DNA of 64,000 nucleotides from Segatella copri DSM 18205 (GCF_025151535.1 NZ_CP102288.1:2241501-2305500), one strand, 5' to 3'. Counted from the stretch's first letter, positions 36,118-44,762 are shown. Notes: generated by a model not told the origin, from the letters alone. Made by a program: numbers and translations.

Positions 36118-37341
36118 ATGGATTCATATTCTGGAATCATCATAGAAGAAAGTAGAAGGTCTGAGCAATTTTCAGACTTTACTCCCATACCTTGCAAAGG
36201 ATTCAACATTCTTTGCAAGGCAAAGCGCTATGGCAGATGGTGGGTGCTCAAAGGCCTGAAGAAGCCATATCGCCAAGACGAAAACTACAAGAACCTGCTG
36301 CACAAAGAGTTCGATATCCTCATATCCCTGCAGCATCCCAACATCGTATCAGCCTACAGCATGGAAGAAATACCGGAAATGGGTACCTGTATCGTAATGG
36401 AATGGATAGATGGTATCACGCTGGAACACTGGAGCGGCAGCAAGACTGAGGGAGAAGCTATTTTCCTCCAGCTACTTGATGCCGTACACTACATCCACGC
36501 CAAGCAGATAGTACACAGAGACTTAAAACCTTCCAATATCATGATTACCCATAACGGAAATCATGTAAAGCTCATCGATTTCGGACTTTCAGATACCGAT
36601 GACTTTACCATCCTCAAACAACCTGCCGGCACCCCGGGCTACATCTCTCCAGAACAGATTGTATCCCAACAGGCAGACATCCGCAACGACATCTTCAGCA
36701 TAGGCTGTATCCTGGAAAAGATACTTCCAGGCAAACCCTATACAGCAATCATCAAGCGTTGCAAGGCTCCCATAATCCAGCGATATGCCAATGTTGACGA
36801 ACTCAAAGGTGATTTCATGGCTCGAAGAAACAGCCATCCATCCGAAATCAAGCGTATTGCAATCTCAGCTTTGATCTGTATCATCTTATTAGGTTTCATC
36901 AGTTACCCATTACTGCATCAGCCGGAGAGGAGCATAAACACCACCCCTGAACATACCGAAGCCAAGAAGGATACATCCATCCGCCAGCAAACCAAGAAGC
37001 CTGCCCCACTTTCCAATGGCCAGAAATCTCTGCAGCCAACAGCTACCGAGCCATCTTCTGCATCACAGGCACAAGCCGCCGAACTCCTATCCGAAGGCAA
37101 GAAGACTATCGACAAGATGTGGAAGGAATCCGGCATAGACACCATCCGGTCTGTTGTGAAAAAGAGCGAGGCATACTTTCAGTTTGTAAATAAGAGTAAT
37201 GAATTCATCACAACGACTTATCCACAGACATTCTCTAAGGACATAGACGGCAAGAAGGCAGATATCATCTATGAACTGTCCTCTTATACCACTGAGAGAT
37301 ATGTGAAGCCAACCCTGTCGAGTTTTCAATCTTCCAAATAA
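36118..37341 (+). CDS. Membrane-anchored Ser/Thr protein kinase
   Basis: 407 residues from ATG 36118 (an upstream TTG at 36085 is less likely). The kinase core is complete: Lys in WWVLKGLKK, Glu in LLHKEFDIL, catalytic VHRDLKPSN (Asp135), LIDFGLSD (Asp154) and GTPGYISPEQ. After ~240 residues a single membrane segment follows (IAISALICIILLGFISYPLL), then a Thr/Ser/Pro/Gln-rich outer part of ~140 residues without a known domain. PASTA or other sensor repeats are absent. Standing behind the structured leader and within accessory genes, a role in stress or phage response is possible. Its 3' end overlaps the convergent HTH-like gene by 16 bp. Confidence 0.9.
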   Translation: MDSYSGIIIEESRRSEQFSDFTPIPCKGFNILCKAKRYGRWWVLKGLKKPYRQDENYKNLLHKEFDILISLQHPNIVSAYSMEEIPEMGTCIVMEWIDGITLEHWSGSKTEGEAIFLQLLDAVHYIHAKQIVHRDLKPSNIMITHNGNHVKLIDFGLSDTDDFTILKQPAGTPGYISPEQIVSQQADIRNDIFSIGCILEKILPGKPYTAIIKRCKAPIIQRYANVDELKGDFMARRNSHPSEIKRIAISALICIILLGFISYPLLHQPERSINTTPEHTEAKKDTSIRQQTKKPAPLSNGQKSLQPTATEPSSASQAQAAELLSEGKKTIDKMWKESGIDTIRSVVKKSEAYFQFVNKSNEFITTTYPQTFSKDIDGKKADIIYELSSYTTERYVKPTLSSFQSSK

Positions 37342-37880
37342 TGCTCTACGATGATGCCGTTCTTCTTACCTATGACGTAAGTAACCGGTTCATCATCTCC
37401 ATGTTTCCAAGCATGGAGATAAGCAGGCTCATGATTGATAAAATGACGGCACTCAAAAGTATCATCTTTCGCCAATCTGGTATTTTCTGATGATACCACC
37501 TTGAAACTTCCGTTTCCCTGATACCTGATGATACAGGTTCTGTCGGGCAGCCAGGAAAGTTTAAGCATCTGTCCCTCATAAAGATCATCGCAAGATATTT
37601 CCTTGCCTATAACCATCTGGCTCTGCCGTTCTCCCGTCCCTAGCGACAATCCGAACTCCTCAAAGTCCGCATAACCGAGAAAATTAGCCAGCACATTCTT
37701 GGTAAACTTACTGGCAGAAACCCCTTCGCTCACGTATCCCCAAAACCGTCGCAGCGTAGAGGCACTCACCCTCTGCTGGGTACGCTCCTCCACCTTTTCG
37801 CTCAACCAAGCGAAGTCGCGAGGCACAACCATCTTGCGCCCCACCATTTTTTCTATCATTTCACGTAATATCTGTTCCAT
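37326..37880 (-). CDS. Predicted HTH-type protein, convergent with kinase
   Basis: 184 residues from ATG 37880 (MEQILREMIEKMVGRKMVVP). The N-terminal half looks like a helix-turn-helix (VSASTLRRFWGYVSEGVSAS; FTKNVLANFLGYADFEEF). The C-terminal half is a small beta-rich domain (GQMLKLSWLPDRTCIIRYQG; GSFKVVSSENTRLAKDD). No family name is recognised. It overlaps the end of the kinase gene by 16 bp tail to tail, so transcripts of the two could pair. A broken copy of its start and middle is present at ~42225-42275, before the third leader RNA. Confidence 0.65.
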   Translation of the reverse strand: MEQILREMIEKMVGRKMVVPRDFAWLSEKVEERTQQRVSASTLRRFWGYVSEGVSASKFTKNVLANFLGYADFEEFGLSLGTGERQSQMVIGKEISCDDLYEGQMLKLSWLPDRTCIIRYQGNGSFKVVSSENTRLAKDDTFECRHFINHEPAYLHAWKHGDDEPVTYVIGKKNGIIVEHYLED

Positions 37881-38050
37881 GCTGCAAAGATAGTGAAACA
37901 AATCCAAGCAACACACAAAAAAGCCAATATTTCGACTAAAAACGCCCTATATTTTGAACTTGGAACGGAATGGAACGCTGAAAAAGCAGAAAAAACACCT
38001 ATTTTTGCAAAAAAATCAGCTCACAATGAACAACTTTAGAAAAAAAATGG

Positions 38051-38340
38051 TATATTTGCAGTGCTGTTCTAAACAAGCAGCAGACATGTTAAGGAAACAA
38101 CCATGCTTGGTTCGTACTGAGAATCTGGACAATTCATTGTACACAAGAACGAAGACAGAAGTTGTTCACCCAATCGTGTATTATTGTATCCATTCCGCTT
38201 CGGCGGGATGGGTATCAACATATACCCATTGGTGTGAGCTGATTTTCATTCTTTGTGTACAGGTAGTCCAGAACCTTCAGAACAGAATGAAATTGGTTCG
38301 CACCTTTTTTGTGCCTAAGAATGAAATAACCAAAAAGTAA
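38051..38340 (+). ncRNA. Structured leader RNA, copy 2 (before P-loop gene)
   Basis: -7 box TATATTTG at 38051-38058. Stem 1 GCTG/CAGC (38063, 38078). Stem 2 AACC/GGTT (38099, 38109). A long-range pairing TCTGGAC (38124) with GTCCAGA (38266) and GTACACAAGAA (38139) with TTCTTTGTGTAC (38249). A 12-13-bp hairpin with a TTCG loop (38187-38214). The 3' strand of this hairpin, ATGGGTAT (38208-38215), can instead pair with ATACCCAT (38222-38229), giving two exclusive folds. GCAC-T6-GTGC lies near the end. The P-loop gene starts 12 bp later. Confidence 0.7.
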
Positions 38341-38351
38341 ATGATTAGCTT

Positions 38352-38834
38352 ATGGAAAAATTAGAAAATAAAAAGCCAGAAAAGCTACTGATAGCCATCA
38401 GCGCATTAGGCAATCATGGCAAGACACTAAGTGCTACCAGATTGATAGAACTTTTAATTTCACATCGTGAAGGATGGCTTTATGATAGCCGTTCCATCAT
38501 TCTCAAGAAAGAGCAACTGGCTATTCTACAACGTAATGGAACGGCAGAAATTGCAGTTATTACCATTGGTGATGGAGTAGGTCGCAGATTTGAAGATTGG
38601 TATAATATTGTAGCAAGCATTCCAACTATCAAAATCATTGTTGGATGTTGTCGTACAAAACATGGGACATTCGCCTATCTCAAAAAATTTGCAATGACTC
38701 ATCAATATACAATGGTTGTAACGCATCCATATTTTCAAGAGATGCCTGTTTTGCCTAAGGGCTCACCTATTGCAAACTATTGGAACACAATTTTTGCAAA
38801 CCATCTATTAGATATGATACATTTACACTTGTAA
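38352..38834 (+). CDS. Small P-loop-like protein of unknown function
   Basis: 160 residues without signal peptide. The start has a Walker A-like loop (LIAISALGNHGKTLSATRLI, residues ~13-32), close to the deviant form seen in ParA/SIMIBI ATPases. A following VITIGDGVGRRFEDWYN resembles a strand with acidic end as in Walker B/sensor regions, and IIVGCCRTKHGTF a further strand. I do not recognise a family. It could be a small NTPase that senses or partitions something. It follows leader RNA copy 2. Confidence 0.6.
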   Translation: MEKLENKKPEKLLIAISALGNHGKTLSATRLIELLISHREGWLYDSRSIILKKEQLAILQRNGTAEIAVITIGDGVGRRFEDWYNIVASIPTIKIIVGCCRTKHGTFAYLKKFAMTHQYTMVVTHPYFQEMPVLPKGSPIANYWNTIFANHLLDMIHLHL

Positions 38835-38873
38835 ACAATATTGGGAATAATAACAATTAAAAACAAGAAGAAT

Positions 38874-40115
38874 ATGAAAAAGATTTATCTAATCATGATA
38901 CTCTTCTTTGCGATAGCATCGGGAGTATTTGCACAAACAACCAACATTGTCACCCTCATGCTAAAAGCCAAGTCTGGCGAAGCAGAAGCACAGAATGCTC
39001 TGGGCGAAGCATATTATGATGGGAAAGGGGTTACGGAAAATTTAACTGAAGCTGTAAAATGGTTCACAAAAGCTGCAGAACAAGAAAATGCTAAAGCAGA
39101 ATACAACTTAGGCAACTGCTATTACTATGGCTATGGAGTACAATACAAGGACTATGGAGAAGCCGTAAAATGGTATACAAAAGCGGCAGAGCAAGAATAT
39201 GCAGAAGCACAAAACAGCTTAGGATACTGTTATGAATTTGGCGAAGGAGTAGACAAGAATCTTAAAGAAGCCGTAAAATGGTACACAAAAGCTGCAGAAC
39301 AAGGACTACCATTGGCACAATGCAACTTGGGAGCCTGCTATGAAAATGGCGACTGGGTAGAAAAGAACCTTGAAGAAGCCGTGAAATGGTATACAAAAGC
39401 AGCCAATCAAGGATATGCGAAGGCTCAATACTATCTGGGAAAAGCCTATGATAAAGGCGAAGGTGTAGCTAAGAATGATTCGGAAGCTATGAAATGGTAT
39501 CTCAAAGCGGTAAAAAACAATTACCCACAAGCAGCCTATTATTATGGTGCAATGCTCTTAGCGGGTGACAAGCAAAAGGGTGTAACAAAAAACATACCAG
39601 AAGGAGTCAAATATTTGCGCAAGGCAGCTGATCTAAAAAACCTTGATGCAATTCAGGTTTTGGTTGGTGCCTATTTATTGAAAATGGAAGGTAAGAATGA
39701 TTTAGGTATTAGCAAAAATCTTTCTTACGCAGACTTTGTTAAGTATCTGAAAATTGGTGCAGAACAAGGAAATCAAGACATGAAAACTATTCTGGCCAAT
39801 TTACCAAATTATAAATCAATGATAGCACAAGAAAAAAATCTTGTAGCGAAATATGGTCAGAGAGCATACGACAACATCAAAAAGGGAAAGGTTTATATAG
39901 GTATGCCAGAAGGTATCCTTACCGCATACAAGACTTTTGAGACTGATGGTAGCAGATATCAAATGTACAAATACAACGGTCCTTACAGAGACTTAGTTGG
40001 TACTTATAAACAATATATCCCTTCCTATGGTCTCCGACTGGCCAATCTTCTTGGGAAGGTATTCCCTAGAATCGTAAAGGTTAGAAATGGAAAGGTTACA
40101 AATGTCATATATTAA
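38874..40115 (+). CDS. Exported Sel1-repeat protein
   Basis: 413 residues from ATG 38874 (signal peptide MKKIYLIMILFFAIASGVFA). At least six Sel1 repeats follow (pattern AQNALGEAYYDGKGV..N..EAVKWFTKAAEQ), spanning ~30-300. The C-terminal ~110 residues are non-repeat and contain ILTAYKTFETDGSRYQMYKY. Sel1 repeats make helical solenoids for protein binding. It heads a run of exported proteins (TonB-like, two lipoproteins) on the same strand. Confidence 0.88.
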   Translation: MKKIYLIMILFFAIASGVFAQTTNIVTLMLKAKSGEAEAQNALGEAYYDGKGVTENLTEAVKWFTKAAEQENAKAEYNLGNCYYYGYGVQYKDYGEAVKWYTKAAEQEYAEAQNSLGYCYEFGEGVDKNLKEAVKWYTKAAEQGLPLAQCNLGACYENGDWVEKNLEEAVKWYTKAANQGYAKAQYYLGKAYDKGEGVAKNDSEAMKWYLKAVKNNYPQAAYYYGAMLLAGDKQKGVTKNIPEGVKYLRKAADLKNLDAIQVLVGAYLLKMEGKNDLGISKNLSYADFVKYLKIGAEQGNQDMKTILANLPNYKSMIAQEKNLVAKYGQRAYDNIKKGKVYIGMPEGILTAYKTFETDGSRYQMYKYNGPYRDLVGTYKQYIPSYGLRLANLLGKVFPRIVKVRNGKVTNVIY

Positions 40116-40155
40116 TAACATTATTAAGTGGACTCATAAAAGCATTACATTTATT

Positions 40156-40995
40156 ATGAAGCATTCATTTTTACAAACATTAAGCACCACTTTTTCCTCT
40201 AAAATCGGAAAAAGTATCATTTTAGCAATATTCGTTATGCTAACAGGAAGCCCAACCTTCGGACAAGCAAGACGAGGCACTACACAAAAAGCTCATACAA
40301 CAACTGTCACTAAGCCAAGCCCAAATTTGGTGAACGACTTTAACAAAAAAATCAAAAACCATTATTTCTTCAACAATAAGTCGAACAATAATGAGTGGGA
40401 CATAGTATTCAAACCTGCTAATACTGAAGGAAAAGGCGGTGGAAATATCGTGATACCTATATCTAAACTTGGTCTCTCATTCTCATACAACATCACTGCA
40501 AACGGAAGTATCTATATCAAGATTGACAACGTCAAGATGAAGGAGGAGAAGATAACATGGCAAACTAATCCCGATGGGGTCATTTTAGAAGATCTGTTTT
40601 TCCAATTGCAGAGCGACTCACTTAAATACGATGAACTTGTAAATTGGAATCCAAACGAAGAGTCAGTTTACAACGAAGTCAATGAAATTGATAAAGTTGA
40701 TGAAAAGCCATCTTTTCCTGGTGGTGAAAGTGCAATGAAGTCTTATCTGAACAGCAATGTAAAATATCCTGATGTAGCACAGGAAAATGGCGTACAAGGA
40801 CGTGTAATCGTAGAGAGTATCATAGAGAAAGACGGCTCCATGTCTGACGTTAAGGTTATTAGAAGTGTTGACCCGTCACTTGACAGGGAAGCCCTGCGTG
40901 TTGTTAAGGCTATGCCGAAATGGAAACCAGCAAAACTAAAAGGAATACCTGTACGAACCAAATGTACAACACCTGTCGTTTTTAGATTACAATAA
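40156..40995 (+). CDS. TonB C-terminal-domain protein
   Basis: About 279 residues from ATG 40156, which gives a fair signal or anchor segment (KSIILAIFVMLTGSPTFGQ). In-frame ATGs at 40087 and 40102 overlap the Sel1 gene and are less likely. The last ~85 residues are a TonB_C domain: KPSFPGGESAMKSYL, YPDVAQENGVQGRVIVESII, DGSMSDVKVIRSVDPSLDRE and MPKWKPAKLKGIPVRTKCTT, ending PVVFRLQ. There is no Pro-rich linker and no clear trans-envelope spacer, so it may be a periplasmic TonB-like domain rather than an energy transducer. Confidence 0.85.
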   Translation: MKHSFLQTLSTTFSSKIGKSIILAIFVMLTGSPTFGQARRGTTQKAHTTTVTKPSPNLVNDFNKKIKNHYFFNNKSNNNEWDIVFKPANTEGKGGGNIVIPISKLGLSFSYNITANGSIYIKIDNVKMKEEKITWQTNPDGVILEDLFFQLQSDSLKYDELVNWNPNEESVYNEVNEIDKVDEKPSFPGGESAMKSYLNSNVKYPDVAQENGVQGRVIVESIIEKDGSMSDVKVIRSVDPSLDREALRVVKAMPKWKPAKLKGIPVRTKCTTPVVFRLQ

Positions 40996-41056
40996 GGATC
41001 TATACCCAAAATGGGAAAGTAGCTTCTATAAAGTGTAAATTTCAAATTACAAGACA

Positions 41057-41542
41057 ATGAAAAAGAAACATTTTTTAATCATGATGTTTGTATGTTTCAC
41101 AACAAGCATCACAAGTTGCTCAAACAACAAGAATAACAAGGAGGAGAATGGAATAGATTCATTTGCCATAGCGCAAGCTAAAGCAGACAGTATCGCCAGG
41201 GTCGACAGCATAGTTCGTGCTGATAGTATTGCAAAAGCAGACAGTATTGCTAAGGCAAACAATCTCGTTGTCGGAATGAAGGTAAGTGATGCCTTACAAA
41301 AAACTGGCGTAAAGAAAGCCTGTATTGAGGATTTTGACGGTATGCATGAAGGTGAAAAATTAATTTTGATACAAAACGGCAAGAAGTTTCTCACAAATGT
41401 AGGATATACTATAAGAATGGGAATGCCGGTTTGCGCCAATCTTAAATTCGATGTCATGCCAGATAAGTACGAGCAAGACCTTACATTAGTCAGAGCTAAG
41501 GACTGTGCTGCATCCGCAAAAATTGTAAAGGAAATCAAATGA
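41057..41542 (+). CDS. Lipoprotein with ADSIA repeats
   Basis: 161 residues. Lipoprotein signal with ITSC at Cys ~21. Residues ~35-70 repeat the pattern ADSIA/VDSIV (IARVDSIVRADSIAKADSIA), a likely helical stalk. The C-terminal ~90 residues are a small domain of unknown type (GMKVSDALQKTGVKKACIED). Its stop overlaps the next start (ATGA). Confidence 0.7.
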   Translation: MKKKHFLIMMFVCFTTSITSCSNNKNNKEENGIDSFAIAQAKADSIARVDSIVRADSIAKADSIAKANNLVVGMKVSDALQKTGVKKACIEDFDGMHEGEKLILIQNGKKFLTNVGYTIRMGMPVCANLKFDVMPDKYEQDLTLVRAKDCAASAKIVKEIK

Positions 41543-42057
41543 CAAGCCTCATGAGACATTCTATTATCACAGCATTAGGCGTTTGCCTAGTCGCATCATT
41601 TACCGCCTGTGGCAACAAACAGACTAAAGATGCAAAAGCCGTAGACAGTACGGCTATAAAAGACACCATCGTTTCCGAAAAAGTAGAGCCACAAGTAGAC
41701 TCTACAAAAATCTTTAGCGACACAGTTGCACTAAGAGGGAAAATGGTATATAAGGTAACTCGCCAAGTAGAAGACGACATCGTATATGATGACGAAAGAG
41801 ACTTGGATAAGAGCACATTTACTGAGTCATTGCGCATTACCTTCAAGAACAATGGCAAAGTCAGCATCAAGGAAACATTGCAAGACGACGCCACTTGGAG
41901 TGGAGAATGGGAAGCGAATGGCTATGACATAACTGTTTACGCCAACGATCTAGTCCTACGAGGTACCGTTTCCAAAGATTACAAGACACTTGAACTTTCC
42001 TCAGAATCTATCAGCAAAGTAAGTTGGACAGGTTCTAGAAAATTAAGACTTCAATAA
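41539..42057 (+). CDS. Lipoprotein of unknown function
   Basis: 172 residues, lipobox FTAC (Cys ~24), then a Lys/Asp/Thr-rich linker and a beta-rich domain of lipocalin-like or DUF4923-like appearance (TESLRITFKNNGKVSIKETL; SGEWEANGYDITVYANDLVL; TLELSSESISKVSWTGSRKL). Translationally coupled to the preceding lipoprotein by a 4-bp overlap. Confidence 0.65.
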   Translation: MTSLMRHSIITALGVCLVASFTACGNKQTKDAKAVDSTAIKDTIVSEKVEPQVDSTKIFSDTVALRGKMVYKVTRQVEDDIVYDDERDLDKSTFTESLRITFKNNGKVSIKETLQDDATWSGEWEANGYDITVYANDLVLRGTVSKDYKTLELSSESISKVSWTGSRKLRLQ

Positions 42058-42224
42058 ACCAATAACACTCATGGCTTTCCTATTGATATAATAGCGAATG
42101 ACATGAGTGTTTTCTTTATTTTCATCCTACGGGAGAGGAGAAGAGCATCTTCTAAGAGACTAAAGGTTAACTCCGTTAGAGACAAAAAATATGAAAACCA
42201 CCTTATTGTGATATCAATCTTCCA

Positions 42225-42437
42225 AATGATGGCACTCGAAGGTTTCATCTTTCGACAATCTGACATTTTCTGAAGGATAGCGAAACAAATCCAACCAACA
42301 CACACAAAAGCCAATATTTCGACTAAAAACGCCCTATATTTTGAACTTGGAACGGAATGGAACGCTGAAAAAACAGAAAAAACACCTATTTTTGCAAAAA
42401 AATCAGCTCACAATGAACAACTTTAGAAAAAAAATGG
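42225..42437 (-). pseudogene. Remnant of a second HTH-type gene and its upstream region
   Basis: 42225-42270 matches the middle of the 37326-37880 gene (GATGGCACTCGAAGGTTTCA against its copy near 37440). It then jumps to the region just before that gene's start (GAAACAAATCCAA near 37893). About 400 bp are deleted between them. From here to 42727 the sequence is almost identical to 37893-38340. Confidence 0.75.
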
Positions 42438-42727
42438 TATATTTGCAGTGCTGTTCTAAACAAGCAGCAGACATGTTAAGGAAACAACCATGCTTGGTTC
42501 GTACTGAGAATCTGGACAATTCATTGTACACAAGAACGAAGACAGAAGTTGTTCACCCAATCGTGTATTTTTGTATCCATTCCGCTTCGGCGGGATGGGT
42601 ATCAACATATACCCATTGGTGTGAGCTGATTTTCATTCTTTGTGTACAGGTAGTCCAGAACCTTCAGAACAGAATGAAATTGGTTCGCACCTTTTTTGTG
42701 CCTAAGAATGAAATAACAAACAAGTAA
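42438..42727 (+). ncRNA. Structured leader RNA, copy 3 (before nuclease gene)
   Basis: Nearly identical to copy 2 with a constant offset of 4387 bp, so it came from a recent duplication. All stems, including the TTCG hairpin and the alternative ATGGGTAT/ATACCCAT pairing, are kept. The nuclease gene starts 12 bp later. Confidence 0.7.
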
Positions 42728-42738
42728 ATGATTAGCGT

Positions 42739-43635
42739 ATGAGACAACAGAAAGCACCTATTGATTACCAATTGGATTACATGGAGCACCTCTTCTTCAG
42801 CATTAAACACAAGAAGACCGAAAGCTATGTAATCCATCGTATCTGGGACAAATTGGATGATACGAGCATACTCTTCAAAGGGCAACAGGAAGTTTTGTTA
42901 CCTAATGGAAAGCATGCCCTTGCCGACCTATATTTACCCCAACTCAACATCTTCGTAGAAGTAAATGAACCCTACCACGAAAATCAGGTTGAAGAGGATG
43001 AATACAGAAACACCAACATCGTAAATCTCACCCATGGCGACCTGTACATTATAAGATGCGGCAAACCTGAAAAGAAAGGAGAATGGAGAACTCTTGAAGA
43101 GATTCACCAACAGATAGATGAATGTGTTGCCTGTATCAAAGAAAAAATAGCCCAATCTAGAGACAGCATCAAGCCTTGGAATATGAGCAAATGGCTCACT
43201 GTAGAATACCATAAAGAGAAAGGCATTCTGAATGTTGAAGATCAAGATTGTCTAAGAACTATAGATGATATCTGTGCTATATTCGATACTACCCTAAAGC
43301 ATCGTGGTTTTCAAAGAATGGGAACTACTCCTGTGCCTGGCAAGGAGAATTTTGAGATTTGGTATCCCAATATCAATAATCGAAGTGGTTGGAGTAACGA
43401 ACTCTCTCCTGACGGTGAGACCTTTACCGAATACAACAAAGATGAAAAAAAGCGAGAGGAGCATGTAGCTGATTGTATAAAAGACAACAAGAAGCGAATC
43501 GCTTTCTTCCGTACCAAAGATGCACTTGGCATAGAGCTTTACCGATTTGTCGGTGTATTCCACTTGGATACAGACGCAACCCAAGAACAGGGAAAGTGCA
43601 TCTGGCATAGAGATAGCAAAATATATGAACTGTAA
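42739..43635 (+). CDS. Candidate modification-dependent endonuclease (PvuRts1I/AbaSI-like)
   Basis: 298 residues, matching the size of PvuRts1I-type enzymes (~290-315). The N-terminal half has a Vsr/PD-(D/E)XK-like core, with Asp63 in HALADLYLPQLN and Glu74/Glu77 in IFVEVNEPYHE, then NIVNLTHGDLYIIRCG. The C-terminal half has an SRA/PUA-like stretch (FRTKDALGIELYRFVGVFHL, ~257-276). PvuRts1I-family enzymes cut DNA with glucosylated or plain 5-hydroxymethylcytosine and thus act against T-even-like phages. The assignment rests on length, domain order and motif look, not on a search. It stands behind leader RNA copy 3. Confidence 0.6.
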   Translation: MRQQKAPIDYQLDYMEHLFFSIKHKKTESYVIHRIWDKLDDTSILFKGQQEVLLPNGKHALADLYLPQLNIFVEVNEPYHENQVEEDEYRNTNIVNLTHGDLYIIRCGKPEKKGEWRTLEEIHQQIDECVACIKEKIAQSRDSIKPWNMSKWLTVEYHKEKGILNVEDQDCLRTIDDICAIFDTTLKHRGFQRMGTTPVPGKENFEIWYPNINNRSGWSNELSPDGETFTEYNKDEKKREEHVADCIKDNKKRIAFFRTKDALGIELYRFVGVFHLDTDATQEQGKCIWHRDSKIYEL

Positions 43636-43661
43636 CATACTTAAAAAAAAAATAACAAACA

Positions 43662-44462
43662 ATGTATAACGAACAAATTGAAGCGCTTATCAGTGCAGCT
43701 TTGGCTGATGGCGTATTAACCGAAAAAGAGAAGCAAATTCTCTTCAAGAAAGCAGAATCTATGGGAATCGACCTCGATGAGTTCGAGATGGTTCTTGACG
43801 CTCGCCTCGTTGAACTGAAAAAGAAAGAAACTCGTGAGGCTGAGCAACATGAGTTGGAGATGGAGAAGGCTAAAGCTGCTCAAAAGTCTGCGCCCAAATC
43901 CAATAAGTATGGAGATGTTAGAAAATGCCCTGCTTGTGGTGCTATGGTTGAGTCTTTCCAAACCAAATGTCCTGAATGCGGATATGAGTTTACTAACATA
44001 GAGGCCAATTCTACGACAAAGAAACTACTGAAAGCTTTAGAAGAAGTTGACGAACAAGTTTCTTCCAATGAAGGCATGGTTGGTAGTGTACTCAGAGGTG
44101 CGGCAAGCGTCTTTGGCGCAGATTCGTTAACTGCTAGAAAAGTTCAAATTATCAGAACTTTTCCAATTCCAAATACAAAAGAAGATTTGCTTGAAATGCT
44201 TAGTCTTAGCAATGCAAACTCCACAGCACCAGCCAATCCCTCTCCTTCTGACAACAAAATTGCTTCTGCTTGGCAAGAAAAGACAAAACAGCTCATACTT
44301 AAAGCCAGAATTATGCTGAAAAACGATCCTGACTTAGAGTATATTCTTGCTGAAATTGCAAGAGAAAAGAAAAAGAGAATAATCAAGATATCACTTGCTA
44401 TAGGCATACCTTTACTCATAGGAGTGATTATGTTCATCATACTAGCAATTTGTTTATTTTAA
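43662..44462 (+). CDS. TerB-like / zinc-ribbon membrane protein
   Basis: 266 residues. The start resembles a TerB-type helical domain (LISAALADGVLTEKEKQIL; ESMGIDLDEFEMVLDARL). A charged helix follows, then a zinc ribbon with two Cys pairs (CPACG and CPECG, ~87-108), a long linker, and one C-terminal membrane segment (IISLAIGIPLLIGVIMFII-like). It opens a seven-gene run with SPFH, GYF and ion-channel genes. TerB and SPFH proteins together suggest a membrane stress complex. Confidence 0.75.
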   Translation: MYNEQIEALISAALADGVLTEKEKQILFKKAESMGIDLDEFEMVLDARLVELKKKETREAEQHELEMEKAKAAQKSAPKSNKYGDVRKCPACGAMVESFQTKCPECGYEFTNIEANSTTKKLLKALEEVDEQVSSNEGMVGSVLRGAASVFGADSLTARKVQIIRTFPIPNTKEDLLEMLSLSNANSTAPANPSPSDNKIASAWQEKTKQLILKARIMLKNDPDLEYILAEIAREKKKRIIKISLAIGIPLLIGVIMFIILAICLF

Positions 44463-44465
44463 TCA

Positions 44466-44762
44466 ATGGATATTGGAATAGCTAGCATTATTGTAGCCTT
44501 AGTAACAGGAGTTTCCAGTATAGTAACTGCTATTATTTGGGGATATGTTCCAAGAAAGAGACTAGAAGAAAACAAACGTCTTCAAAAAGAGCTACTTGAA
44601 ATCTACATGGGCGCTTATAACCTAAAAGCAATAGAAGAAGGACTCGAAGGAGAACTTGGAATTTCTAAGAGGAAAGCAAGACAAAATTTGCAAATCACCC
44701 CCAAGCTACAAAAGAGCCACATCGAAAAGAGAATAACAGAATTACAATCTAAACTCGATTGA
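44466..44762 (+). CDS. Small single-span membrane protein
   Basis: 98 residues. One N-terminal membrane segment (SIIVALVTGVSSIVTAIIWG) followed by a basic helical tail (KRLEENKRLQKELLEIYMGA; RKARQNLQITPKLQKSHIEK). No family recognised. It starts 3 bp after the TerB-like gene and ends just before the SPFH start, so all three are co-translated. Confidence 0.65.
   Translation: MDIGIASIIVALVTGVSSIVTAIIWGYVPRKRLEENKRLQKELLEIYMGAYNLKAIEEGLEGELGISKRKARQNLQITPKLQKSHIEKRITELQSKLD

Noticed and set aside
37954..38340. 128-residue open frame over leader RNA copy 2 (and the same at 42341-42727)
   Set aside because: The frame is not kept in copy 1, the promoter -7 box lies inside it, and base changes follow RNA pairing rather than codons.
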